Source: Bacillota bacterium
GTDB lineage: Bacteria; Bacillota; Sulfobacillia; Sulfobacillales; Sulfobacillaceae
Direction of reading: 5' to 3'
Length of the DNA stretch: 64,000 bases
NCBI GenBank assembly: GCA_026627385.1
Contig: JAPNUR010000016.1
Coordinates: forward strand, 1 to 64,000
Below are positions 26,178 to 34,454 of this stretch, piece after piece. The notes beneath the pieces were generated by a model. It saw nothing but the letters and a program-made list of their open reading frames with translations, was not told the DNA's origin and made no database searches. The position numbers were made by a program, and so were the translations under genes. The first letter of the stretch is position 1. Each line of letters begins with the position of its first letter.

Positions 26178-27188
26178 GTGATCCGACCGGTCGAAAGTCA
26201 AGGTCCGGTGGCAACGCCGTCGAGGGCAACTAACTCCAAAAAAATTTGGAGCCGACTCCCGTATTTTTGGGTGGCCCTTACAGTGTTTGTGATTCTGGCG
26301 ATTGCGAACACGGTACTAGAGCCGAATTTGTGGACGGCTACGGTGTTGAGCGGTACCGTCGCATCTGCTGCGCCGTTAGTGTTGGTTGCCCTGGCGGAGA
26401 CACCTGTGATCGTGTTGGGCAACGGGGCATTGGACATATCAGTGGGACCATTCATGAGTGTGGTTAATGTCGTATTAGTCTTGCTTGTTGGTGACCACGT
26501 TACGAGTCCGTGGGCGTTAATAGGTTTAGCCCTTGCCATGGGATTGATGTCCGGGGTCGTCAACGGATTTTTTAGTGGAGTTTTACGGGTTCCAGCGATC
26601 GTTGTGACGTTTGCTACTTATACTATGTATTCTGGGTTGGCGACGCACCTTTTGCCCCAACCAGGAGGGACAATTCCTGGCTGGCTGTCATCGTGGACCG
26701 GAAGTGTGGGACCTGTTCCTACCAGCCTTGTGATTATTGTGTTAGCGTTATTAATATGGGTGGGATTGTCTCGGACTCGCTTTGTTCGTTATATTTATGC
26801 GATTGGCGGCGACGAGAGGGCTAGCTATGTAAGCGGCGTGCCGCTGGCTTTGGTACGCCTTTTAACCTTTATGGTTACAGGCATATTCACGGCCTTGGCG
26901 GCACTGATGCTCACAGCCGAAATCGCTTCAGGGGACGGCAATATCGGTACGCCGTTTACGCTGATGGCTATAACTGCAGTGGCGCTAGGCGGCACTAGTC
27001 TCTTAGGTGGACGAGGCGGTATCATTGGTTCGGTAATTGGCGCCTTTGATATTTTTCTAATTAATAATGTGATTACAGTATCGCACCTTGCCGTGTTTTG
27101 GCAAGACGTGGCATACGGCACGATTTTGGTCGCCGCGGTGGTTGTTAACGCGTTGACAACCCAACGGGGGAGGGCGCGTACAGTATGA
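26178..27188 (+). CDS. Sugar ABC transporter permease (RbsC type)
   Basis: This 336-residue permease has about eight to ten membrane helices and belongs to the BPD_transp_2 family. Hallmarks are VIVLGNGALDISVGPFMSV (about residues 73-91), the SGVVNGFFSGVLRVPAIVVT motif region and the C-terminal ALGGTSLLGGRGG (about 271-283) that contacts the ATPase. The GTG start lies directly after the ATPase stop, and the stop overlaps the second permease's ATG. The two permeases would form a heterodimeric channel, whereas classical RbsC is a homodimer. Confidence 0.9.
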   Translation: MIRPVESQGPVATPSRATNSKKIWSRLPYFWVALTVFVILAIANTVLEPNLWTATVLSGTVASAAPLVLVALAETPVIVLGNGALDISVGPFMSVVNVVLVLLVGDHVTSPWALIGLALAMGLMSGVVNGFFSGVLRVPAIVVTFATYTMYSGLATHLLPQPGGTIPGWLSSWTGSVGPVPTSLVIIVLALLIWVGLSRTRFVRYIYAIGGDERASYVSGVPLALVRLLTFMVTGIFTALAALMLTAEIASGDGNIGTPFTLMAITAVALGGTSLLGGRGGIIGSVIGAFDIFLINNVITVSHLAVFWQDVAYGTILVAAVVVNALTTQRGRARTV

Positions 27189-28183
27189 TTCAGGCAGAAA
27201 CCGGGCAGTCACAGGCAGGCATTCGTTGGCGGCGACTGGGTCAATGGCGCAGTGTATTGGTGGCTTATGCGTTAGTAATTGCGTTGTTTATCGTTGGTAG
27301 CTTGACAATTTCCGGATTCTCGGCTGGTTCCAACGTCCTGTCGATGCTCGTATTGGCGTCATTTACAGGTATAGCGGCGATGGCGCAAAACCTTGCGATA
27401 TTGCTGGGAGGGATTGATCTCTCGATTCCTTACGTAATCACCATGGGCGATATTTTAATCCCTTATCTTGATGGGCACCATTGGCCCTTTGTGGCGAGTT
27501 TAGTGATGGTGTTAGCCATCGCGGTCATGGTGGGTGGTGCCAACGGCTATTTGTCGTCAACCCTACGTCTTCATCCGTTAATCATTACTTTGGGTACGGG
27601 CTACATTGTAGACGGGGCGATGTATGTCCTGACACAGGGAGTACCTTCCGGTTCGGCACCCCGCTTCTTGGTTACTATTGCGTCACTAGGGAGTCGCGCG
27701 TTTGGATTTGAGTTTCCTCCGGTCATATTAATATGGGCCGTATTGGCGGCCGCATTCATTTGGGGATTAACAAGGACAAAATGGGGTCGCCAGATTTATG
27801 CGGTGGGCGCCAATGCCAAGGCCGCGGAACTCATGCTTGTCAGCCGGGTTCAAGTCTGGACGTACGCGTATATTGCCTCAGCAGTGTTAGCGGCGCTCAC
27901 AGGAGTGTTGTTGTCGGGTTTTTCAGGAAGCGGTTATTTCGGGATTGGCAACCCCTACTTGTTTGTGTCTGTCGGCGCCGTGGCTATTGGGGGGACGAGC
28001 TTATTGGGAGGCGTAGGCACATACTGGGGAACCATCGCGGGGGTGCTGGCGTTAACGGAGATTTCATCGTTGCTCATCGGATTTAATATCGGCTCATCCA
28101 GGCAAGAAATATTTTATGGCCTTATTGTTCTCGTGATGATTTCCATTTACGGGAGAGAGCTTCACGTCAAGAATCGGTTGTAA
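27185..28183 (+). CDS. Sugar ABC transporter permease (second subunit)
   Basis: This 332-residue BPD_transp_2 permease has about nine hydrophobic helices. It has the same signatures as its partner: NLAILLGGIDLSIPYVITMG (about 58-77), LSSTLRLHPLIITLGTGYI and AIGGTSLLGGVGTYWG near residue 270. The ATGA overlap with the first permease gene shows translational coupling. It ends the transporter block; the cyclase-family gene follows after 47 bases and may share the transcript. Confidence 0.9.
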   Translation: MIQAETGQSQAGIRWRRLGQWRSVLVAYALVIALFIVGSLTISGFSAGSNVLSMLVLASFTGIAAMAQNLAILLGGIDLSIPYVITMGDILIPYLDGHHWPFVASLVMVLAIAVMVGGANGYLSSTLRLHPLIITLGTGYIVDGAMYVLTQGVPSGSAPRFLVTIASLGSRAFGFEFPPVILIWAVLAAAFIWGLTRTKWGRQIYAVGANAKAAELMLVSRVQVWTYAYIASAVLAALTGVLLSGFSGSGYFGIGNPYLFVSVGAVAIGGTSLLGGVGTYWGTIAGVLALTEISSLLIGFNIGSSRQEIFYGLIVLVMISIYGRELHVKNRL

Positions 28184-28230
28184 TGATTTATTGTTTGCAG
28201 ACTAGCTAAAGATGGCAAAAGGTGGTACAC

Positions 28231-28878
28231 ATGGGTAAAACCTATGACATTTCGATGGGCATTCACGAAGACTTAGTGACGTATAAAGGGAATCCTCCCC
28301 CCCAGAGAACAATGCTTATGGATTTAGCTCGAGGGGATCAGGCAACGGTAAGTCACTGGTCGTTGGGCGCACACGCGGGGACCCATGTCGATGCGCCGTC
28401 GCATTTCCTTCCGGGAGGACGTACGGTCGATGTGTTGCCATGGCATTATTATTGTGCCCGTGTCATGGTATGGGATTGTGGCAATGAGACGGCGATTACG
28501 TCGCAAGTGGTCGAGCGTGCCTTGAATGGGTCGGTGACTCAACAGGTGGAAGGGATTTTATTCCGTACTCAAAATTCAATGCACCTAACTGAACCGTTTT
28601 CGTCCGATTATGTCTCCCTTGATGTTTCTGCTGCTCGCCGAATTGTGGAATCCAAATTACGTTTAGTGGGTATTGACTACTTAAGTATCGAGCGCTACGG
28701 GGATGATTCGTTTCCCGTCCACAAAATTCTCTTAACAGCTGATGTGGCGATAGTGGAGGGGTTATATCTGGCGCATGTTCCGAGCGGAATATACCGTCTT
28801 TATTGCTTACCCATTAAATTGATGGGTGCCGATGGGGCACCTGCTCGGGCGGTGTTGGTTGAGGAGGAAGTTCCATGA
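28231..28878 (+). CDS. Cyclase-family metal-dependent hydrolase (KynB-like fold)
   Basis: This 215-residue protein belongs to the cyclase family (Pfam cyclase; KynB arylformamidase and isatin hydrolase are members). The metal-binding hallmark HAGTHVDAPSHF is near residues 47-58, with YDISMGIHEDLVTY at the N-terminus and GIDYLSIERYGDDSFPVHKILL at the later active-site stretch. The family opens cyclic or amide bonds using divalent metal. In this locus no sugar lactonase is seen, so lactone opening is a possible, untested role. It starts with ATG after AAGGTGG and is ATGA-coupled to the dehydrogenase. Confidence 0.82.
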   Translation: MGKTYDISMGIHEDLVTYKGNPPPQRTMLMDLARGDQATVSHWSLGAHAGTHVDAPSHFLPGGRTVDVLPWHYYCARVMVWDCGNETAITSQVVERALNGSVTQQVEGILFRTQNSMHLTEPFSSDYVSLDVSAARRIVESKLRLVGIDYLSIERYGDDSFPVHKILLTADVAIVEGLYLAHVPSGIYRLYCLPIKLMGADGAPARAVLVEEEVP

Positions 28879-29912
28879 AGGCGCTTCGTTGGCATGCGCG
28901 TCGAGACGTGCGCTACGAAGAGGTGGCGGATGCCCCACGGCCGGGCCCCGGCAATGTCCGCATTCGGGTAGCTTGGGCCGGGATCTGCGGGACCGATGTG
29001 GAGGAATATGTCGCGGGCCCGTTATATATTCCGGTCGATACACCGCATCCGCTTACCGGGGCCATGGCACCGTTAGTCCTGGGGCATGAGTTCTCCGGAA
29101 TTGTCGAATCCGTGGGGGAAGGCGTCACAACATTACGAGTCGGAGATCACGTGGCCGCTGACGCTTTAATATATTGCGGGAAGTGTGCTGCCTGTCGGCG
29201 TCAGTCTTACAACTTGTGTGAAAAGCTTGCCGCTCTAGGTCAAATGGCTGACGGAGGGCTAGCTGAACTGGTTACCGGCCCTGCGTCAACGTTCGTCAAA
29301 ATTGCGAATAGCGTACCTCTCGATTGTGCGGCCCTGAGCGAACCATTGGCCGTGGCGGTGCGCGCTGTGCGGCGTGGAGAAATTGAACCGGGGATGAGCG
29401 TGATAATTACCGGGGCTGGGCCTATTGGATTGCTAGCGCTGCAAGTGGCGAGGGTTTTTGGGGCAAAAGTGGTCGTGGTTGTCGAGCCGCGCGAGGATCG
29501 TCGAAAATTAGCCGTGGAATTAGGTGCGTCGGCAGGTTACCCGTCGGCCAATGGGTTGGACAATTTTGATGTCGCTATAGAATGTACTGGGGTGGGAGCG
29601 GCGCAGAACGGTGCGCTGGCGGCGGTCCGGCCTCGAGGACGCCTAGTATTGGTGGGGATTCCAACAGCGCCCTCGGCATGGAACAGTTGGGAGATCGTAA
29701 ACGGTGAAAAGGAAGTGATAGGGTCGCTTAGCCATTTGGTGCGCGAAGATTTTGAGGTGGCGGTCGATTTATTAGCCAACAACCGTGTGAACGTGGCGCC
29801 GCTTATATCTCGCCGCGTGCCGTTGTCGGAGGGACCGGAAGTCTTTCGGCGCCTGGCGCAAGGGGAGACCCACTGGATTAAGATTTTAATGAACCCAGGA
29901 CATGAAAGTTAG
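28875..29912 (+). CDS. Zinc-dependent MDR dehydrogenase
   Basis: This 345-residue medium-chain dehydrogenase/reductase likely oxidises a sugar or polyol with NAD(P). The catalytic zinc region shows GICGTDVEEY and GHEFSGIVESVGEGV. The structural zinc loop CGKCAACRRQSYNLC has all four cysteines (about residues 98-112). The Rossmann motif is GAGPIGLLALQVARVFGAKVV (about 179-199). It most resembles butanediol, sorbitol or threonine dehydrogenases. In context it may make the first sugar oxidation before the acid dehydratases, but homologous clusters also use other dehydrogenases; the substrate is open. Confidence 0.87.
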   Translation: MKALRWHARRDVRYEEVADAPRPGPGNVRIRVAWAGICGTDVEEYVAGPLYIPVDTPHPLTGAMAPLVLGHEFSGIVESVGEGVTTLRVGDHVAADALIYCGKCAACRRQSYNLCEKLAALGQMADGGLAELVTGPASTFVKIANSVPLDCAALSEPLAVAVRAVRRGEIEPGMSVIITGAGPIGLLALQVARVFGAKVVVVVEPREDRRKLAVELGASAGYPSANGLDNFDVAIECTGVGAAQNGALAAVRPRGRLVLVGIPTAPSAWNSWEIVNGEKEVIGSLSHLVREDFEVAVDLLANNRVNVAPLISRRVPLSEGPEVFRRLAQGETHWIKILMNPGHES

Positions 29913-30041
29913 TTCGACATTCCGACGATTTTTTGGTGAGAGTCTGTCACCGGAAGTCATAGGAAGGATCGACGCCAAACGCATTCGATAAGCACAGCTT
30001 CTCGGGTGATATCCCAACGTGCAGGACGGGGGGCCGTAGAG

Positions 30042-30791
30042 ATGGATGATAGCGAATCCGTAGCTCTCAAGGGGCGCCGGGCACTCAAAGACGACGCGCG
30101 CGAGTATTTGCGACGGTGGATTGTGACGGGTCGCATTGCACCTGGCCAACGTATTGTGGAGACGGAAGTTGCTCGTAAATTGGGTGTAAGTCAAGGCACG
30201 GTTCGAGAAGCATTGCGCGGCCTCGAGGAGGAAGGCTTGGTGCGCTTGATACCATTTCGAGGAGCATTGGCGACGGAATTAGTCCCACTTGAGATTTACC
30301 ACACGTTTAGGCTGCGGACGCAAATAGAATGTGACTCGCTAGAACTGACACTACCGAACTTCTCAGAGGAACGAATTCAGCTTTTAGAACAAATAATTCA
30401 GCATATGTGGGAGGCCACAGACCAAACGGCATACGAAATTCAGTCACGCTGGGATGTGGCATTCCATCACCAGTTAGTCATGTGGACGGGTGTTAGTGTC
30501 TACGATCGGGTGTGGCGGGCTTTAGAATCCCACGTGCAGCGCTTTATCACATTGGTCCACCCTACGTTTTTTTCGAATAATCGTGTGTTCGTAATTCAAC
30601 AACATGAGGAGCTACTGAAAATTTTTCGGTCCCAGAGTGTTGCAGCGGCAAAAGCGGCTATGCAGGAACACATTATGCTGATTTGGCGGATTAACGGTGA
30701 CGAGTTATTAAAGAAGCCGGTGCTTGATCTTAGCGAACTCACCACTTACGCAGCAGCCATTGGCCGCGCTTCTCCGGCATCACGTACTTAA
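30042..30791 (+). CDS. GntR-family regulator with FCD domain (FadR subgroup)
   Basis: This 249-residue transcription factor has an N-terminal winged helix (VETEVARKLGVSQGTVREALRGLEEEGLVRLIPFRGALAT, about residues 38-77) and a helical FCD effector domain. The FCD His/Asp metal-site pattern shows around WDVAFHHQLVMWTG and in the C-terminal HEELLKIF and AMQEHI. FadR-type regulators commonly sense organic acids such as sugar acids, fitting the neighbouring enzymes. The ATG at 30042 is preferred; a GTG at 30006 would add 12 residues. It probably controls the promoters near 23336 and downstream genes. Confidence 0.85.
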   Translation: MDDSESVALKGRRALKDDAREYLRRWIVTGRIAPGQRIVETEVARKLGVSQGTVREALRGLEEEGLVRLIPFRGALATELVPLEIYHTFRLRTQIECDSLELTLPNFSEERIQLLEQIIQHMWEATDQTAYEIQSRWDVAFHHQLVMWTGVSVYDRVWRALESHVQRFITLVHPTFFSNNRVFVIQQHEELLKIFRSQSVAAAKAAMQEHIMLIWRINGDELLKKPVLDLSELTTYAAAIGRASPASRT

Positions 30792-30850
30792 GCTTAAAGT
30801 CCCGCGGTTAAATGTCAAGAACCGATGGACATGGGTTATCGAGGCAAAGG

Positions 30851-30872
30851 GGCAGGTCAACCTAAACCTGCC
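30851..30872. repeat. Hairpin after the GntR gene
   Basis: GGCAGGT and ACCTGCC form a perfect 7-bp stem with an 8-base loop, 60 bases after the regulator stop. No T-run follows. It may be a weak terminator or an IS end. Confidence 0.35.
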
Positions 30873-30915
30873 GGAAAGGGGGTGGTAGAACATGGTAAAT
30901 TGGTTGTCGGTCCCT

Positions 30916-31530
30916 TTAGTGGGGCATCCACTTCCTTTCATCGTAGATTTGGCCCCGGGTCAGCATCCCGTAGACGACGCCGACCCACTGGCGTGCCGTC
31001 AAGACCAGCGCCCGCTTATGCGCGTGGTGCGTGGCTTCGTGGTACTTCTTCTCGAAAAAGGCTTTGAACGGCGGGGCCCGCATACGGACTCTCTCGGCCG
31101 CTGTGATCAAGTCATACCGTCAAGAGACGTAGCCCGTCCGCGTCAGCGGACGGATGTCGGCATCACACGGTCCCGATTGATGAGGGCGCCAGGTCAGCCC
31201 CGCCTATTGAGCCCCGGCATTTTCCGACGGAAATCGTTCGATGGGCCCGATTTCGGCCAAGAGACCTGCGCCATAGACCGGACCAATCCCCGGAATCGTG
31301 GTCACGGTTTGGCGAAACACTTGCATGTCGCGCGCAATCACGGTGTCCAGCGCCCGTTGTTGATGTTCCAAAGCTCGGATGGTGTCCAGATGCCTCACCA
31401 AGCTTTAGTGCCGCGTGCCCTGCTCTTCCGGAAGCAACCGGAAGGCGCGCTGGGCCAAGCGTTGCAGGGTCTGCGCAATGTCTGCCGGGGGCGGGAGCGC
31501 CTGCCGCACGTTCACTGTGACGAAGCGGCG
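30916..31530 (-). pseudogene. Degenerate IS110-family transposase, C-terminal part
   Basis: In one minus-strand frame the sequence reads as the second half of an IS110 transposase. It includes RLLPEEQGTRH, a stretch with TIPGIGPVYGAGLLAEIG (the IS110 helix-hairpin-helix region), AGLTWRPHQSG, and the C-terminal KKYHEATHHAHKRALVLTAR tail. The frame is broken by in-frame stops, including TAA at 31405-31407, TAG at about 31204-31206 and a TGA before RYDLITAAERVR. The N-terminal DEDD half is missing on this strand. The copy is inactive and lies between the regulator and the RraA gene of the pentonate locus. Confidence 0.8.
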
Positions 31531-31883
31531 CCGCCGACTCACAGACTTTCGAAGCCGTCATTCCGGCAGGAAGCACGCAGTCTAGAATCACCCCGATCTC
31601 CCTCAAGCATCGGGGACGAAATCCCCTCTGGCAAGCCAGGTCATTGCGGATGCAGGTCGTCGCTTGCCGCGCGGCAAGCCCCAAGACTAAAGCCTTGGGA
31701 TAGCAAAAATCAATCTTTTTATACGAGAATTCTGTAGCGAAGTAAGGCGGTCCCTATGAGGATTTGAGCAGAAAAAGCCCCTCTGATAGGGTGGATATGG
31801 ACAACACACCAAATTCAGGGGGGCACAGTTAGATCGCTAAGCACAGTGTAAACCACGAGGACCGACGGACACCAGGACTGGGG
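31531..31883. other. Mobile-element debris with palindromes
   Basis: This stretch has no intact gene. It contains a perfect 18-bp palindrome and a hairpin at 31662-31699 that resemble the right end of an IS200/IS605-type element, then the left flank of an IS110 N-terminal fragment. Plus-strand reading SKPSFRQEARSLESPRS near 31550-31600 recalls, from memory, TnpB tail translations. Confidence 0.35.
31662..31699 (+). repeat. Adjacent palindrome and hairpin, IS605-like right end
   Basis: GCTTGCCGC and GCGGCAAGC (31662-31679) are a perfect palindrome. Next, CCCAAG and CTTGGG (31680-31699) form a stem with loop ACTAAAGC, the layout typical of IS200/IS605 right-end hairpins. No tnpB gene remains. 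Confidence 0.35.
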
Positions 31884-32068
31884 GTGGGGGGCATCGACGT
31901 GGCCAAGGATTGGCATTATGTGCAATGGCTCGATGCCGACGGGCAGCCGGTCGGCAAGGCCTTCCGTTTTGCCAATAGCCGGGCCGGGTTTGCGGCGATG
32001 TGGGCGAGACGGTCGGCCGACGCGGTGCGGATCGGGCTCGAATCCACCGGCCATTATTGGTCCGGACT
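31884..32068 (+). pseudogene. IS110-family transposase, N-terminal fragment
   Basis: The first about 60 residues of an IS110-type transposase are readable: GGIDVAKDWHYVQWLDADGQ with the first catalytic Asp, then FANSRAGF and IGLESTGHYW with the conserved Glu. The normal continuation (a region on passing to DNA-binding helices) is lost immediately after this point. It is on the opposite strand to the C-terminal relic at 30916-31530, so the two are either separate insertions or halves split by an inversion. Confidence 0.75.
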
Positions 32069-32303
32069 ACCACCCTCCGACGGGCCTGGACCCTGCATAC
32101 GAGTACGGCTCCCACGTCTTCCTGGCCGCACGTCAAGTTGAACGAAGGATTGATCGGGCACTGACCCCGCGAGACATGATAGGGTTCGCTCACGTGATCA
32201 GGCCGGCCAAGACCGCTCAGGAGGGAACCGCAGGACAAATTCATGCACAGATGCGAAACCATGAGAAACCAATCAAAACATTGAGATATAGGAGGATGAA
32301 AAG
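32069..32303. other. Flank between IS110 relic and the RraA gene
   Basis: No gene is seen. This DNA carries the upstream region of the RraA-family gene, ending with AGGAGG at 32290-32295. The boundary of inserted DNA cannot be fixed by eye. Confidence 0.4.
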
Positions 32304-32966
32304 GTGGCGCACTACGAGGGTCGCGAGGAGATTGCGACCAGGTTTCGGCGGCTTTATACACCGGTGGTGTGTGATATTTTAGATTCCCTAGGATACCGTA
32401 ATCAATTTCTGCGTTACGACATTCGTCCCCTTGATCCAAGTCACGCCATATACGGTTGGGCGTATACAATGCAAGCTGTAGTTTCTGATGAACGGCCCGC
32501 TTTGCCCTATCAAAAGCAATTCGAAGGAACTGACCGGCTCGAACCCGGGGATGTATTGGTGGTTGGTGGGGCGGGTACGAGCACGGCCTTTTGGGGCGAG
32601 CTGTTTTCAACTCGGGCACGGATACGAGGGGCAGTTGGCGCAGTGATTGACGGCTTGTGCCGTGATACCTCCAAAGTCATTGCCATGGGATTTCCGGTTT
32701 TTTCGCGGGGGCGAATTCCTGCCGATTCATATGGGAGGTTAATTGTGACGGCGTATGGCAATCCGGTGGAATGCGGGGGCGTTGTGGTGTCCCCTGGAGA
32801 TTTTGTGATGGGTGACGCGGACGGTGTCGTCATCGTCCCGAGAGCCCTCATCTCCACTGTGCTGGAAAAGGCTGAATTCAAAGCGCATACCGAAGATCAA
32901 GTCCGAGAAGCCCTGATGCGCGGCGAGAGCGTTGAAAGTGTCTATCAAAGGTATGGTGTGATGTGA
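32304..32966 (+). CDS. RraA-family aldolase/decarboxylase
   Basis: This 220-residue protein belongs to the RraA/HMG-aldolase fold, a class II pyruvate aldolase family. The family signature, a Gly-rich strand followed by Arg-Asp, is present: GDVLVVGGAGTSTAFWGELF (about residues 83-102) and AVGAVIDGLCRD (about 112-123). GDADGVVIVPRAL completes the core. Substrates in the family include 4-hydroxy-4-methyl-2-oxoglutarate and related 2-keto acids. Here it could cleave a 2-keto-3-deoxy-pentonate into pyruvate and glycolaldehyde (Dahms branch), by context only. It starts with GTG eight bases after AGGAGG. RraA as a ribonuclease regulator is unlikely in this setting. Confidence 0.82.
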   Translation: MAHYEGREEIATRFRRLYTPVVCDILDSLGYRNQFLRYDIRPLDPSHAIYGWAYTMQAVVSDERPALPYQKQFEGTDRLEPGDVLVVGGAGTSTAFWGELFSTRARIRGAVGAVIDGLCRDTSKVIAMGFPVFSRGRIPADSYGRLIVTAYGNPVECGGVVVSPGDFVMGDADGVVIVPRALISTVLEKAEFKAHTEDQVREALMRGESVESVYQRYGVM

Positions 32967-33046
32967 AAGAATTTGTGTTCTCGTGGTGGGTGCCATATGG
33001 CAATATCCGTCAGTACGGGAGCATCACATAATGGGAGGCGCTAGGA

Positions 33047-34285
33047 GTGAAAATCACGGCAGTGTCCACAGCAGTCGTGGAAGCGAACTTTGATTGGACC
33101 ATCGTTAAGATTGACACGGACTCCGGTATTACCGGGTGGGGTGAGGCCTTTTTTGCCCCGGGGCTTACCGCCACCATTGCTGCGTTGGGCCAGTTGATTC
33201 GCCATCGTGATCCCAGACAAGTGCAAGTTCTCGTGCGTGACATGCGTCAGGCAGCGTCGGCAGCGGGAAGTGGAGGGCAAGTTTTTCACGCCATTACGGG
33301 CATTGAAATTGCCTTATGGGATATCTTAGCAAAGTCGTTGGATGTCCCATTATGGCAACTTTGGGGAGGTAGGTTTCGAAATTCTGTCCGGATTTACGCG
33401 GACTGTCACGGTGGTGATGCTTTGGAAAGTCTGGATCCGTTGCTCCAACCACGGAGGCCAGCATGGGATAAAAGTCAAAGCGCATGGAGCGCGGCCATCG
33501 GATGGAAGACAACAGAAGTGTTAGCAAGCTATACTCCCGAAGCTTATGCCAATAAGGCTCAGAGTATGGTTCAGGCGGGGTTTGATGCGTTGAAGTTCGA
33601 TGTTGACATTCCTAATCCATGGACGCGGGATGCGTATAACAGGGCCTTAGGAGCACGAGAAATTGATTATATAGGGAACCTCCTTCAAGCCGTAAGGGAC
33701 CGTGTGGGGCCAGGCGTTGACGTAGCCGTTGACTGTCACTGGAAATTTTCTCCTGAAAGTGCGCTAGAGTTAGCGCGGGCTTTAGAGCCATTCAAACTCC
33801 TATGGCTCGAAGATCCGATTCCTCCAGAAAATATCGAAGTGTTGAGGGAATTGCGCGTGCGGAGTCCAGTGCCGATTTTAACGGGAGAAAATTTATATGG
33901 GGCCCATGAATTTCGCAGGCTGATAGAATCTCAGGCTGCCAGCATTATTGCTCCGGATCTGCATAAAGTTGGAGGCCTTGCCGAAGGGTTAAGGGTTAGC
34001 CAACTGGCGGACCTTTATTACATGCTTGTGGCACCGCATAATATTGCTAGTCCAATAGGCACCCTGGCGGCGGTCCACCTGTGTGCAACCATTCCCAACT
34101 TTTTGGCGTTGGAATGGCATGCCTCCGATGTGCCATTTTGGAATGACCTCGTACATGAAGCACGGTTGATTCGTGAGGGTTACATTCAAGTTCCGGATAC
34201 GCCTGGACTAGGTATTACCGTAAACGAGGACGTCATTCGACGCTACGCGAAACGCGGAGAATCCGTCTTTGCACCGCGTGAGTAG
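33047..34285 (+). CDS. Enolase-superfamily sugar-acid dehydratase (MR/MLE type)
   Basis: This 412-residue protein has the enolase-superfamily N-terminal capping domain (residues 1-115) and a barrel. Active-site residues are visible: the strand-2 FDALKFDVDIP region, metal ligand Asp in VDVAVDCHWKFSPES (Asp-x-His as in galactonate dehydratase), Glu in LWLEDPIPPE, Glu in PILTGENLYG, and His in APHNIASP. These features fit dehydration of an aldonic acid to a 2-keto-3-deoxy acid. The GTG start follows GGGAGGCGCTAGGA. The exact sugar acid (galactonate, arabonate or another) is not determined by motif. Confidence 0.86.
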   Translation: MKITAVSTAVVEANFDWTIVKIDTDSGITGWGEAFFAPGLTATIAALGQLIRHRDPRQVQVLVRDMRQAASAAGSGGQVFHAITGIEIALWDILAKSLDVPLWQLWGGRFRNSVRIYADCHGGDALESLDPLLQPRRPAWDKSQSAWSAAIGWKTTEVLASYTPEAYANKAQSMVQAGFDALKFDVDIPNPWTRDAYNRALGAREIDYIGNLLQAVRDRVGPGVDVAVDCHWKFSPESALELARALEPFKLLWLEDPIPPENIEVLRELRVRSPVPILTGENLYGAHEFRRLIESQAASIIAPDLHKVGGLAEGLRVSQLADLYYMLVAPHNIASPIGTLAAVHLCATIPNFLALEWHASDVPFWNDLVHEARLIREGYIQVPDTPGLGITVNEDVIRRYAKRGESVFAPRE

Positions 34286-34454
34286 CGTAACGGATAAAAG
34301 ACCATGACGATGTTTTCTCGTGTCCCTGAAACAAGATGCAGTCGCGACCTGATGAAACGACAAGTCAACAATAGGAATGTTTTGGGCGAGCACCGCGGTA
34401 CTATCAACTCGCAGTTTCTGGGCAATTAAACCGAAAGCAATCGAGGCGAGGACA

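Noticed and set aside
30892-31737. Long plus-strand open frame of about 280 codons
   Set aside because: It is antisense to a clear IS110 transposase relic and has no family features; its tail may partly reflect an IS605 end, but it is not a gene.
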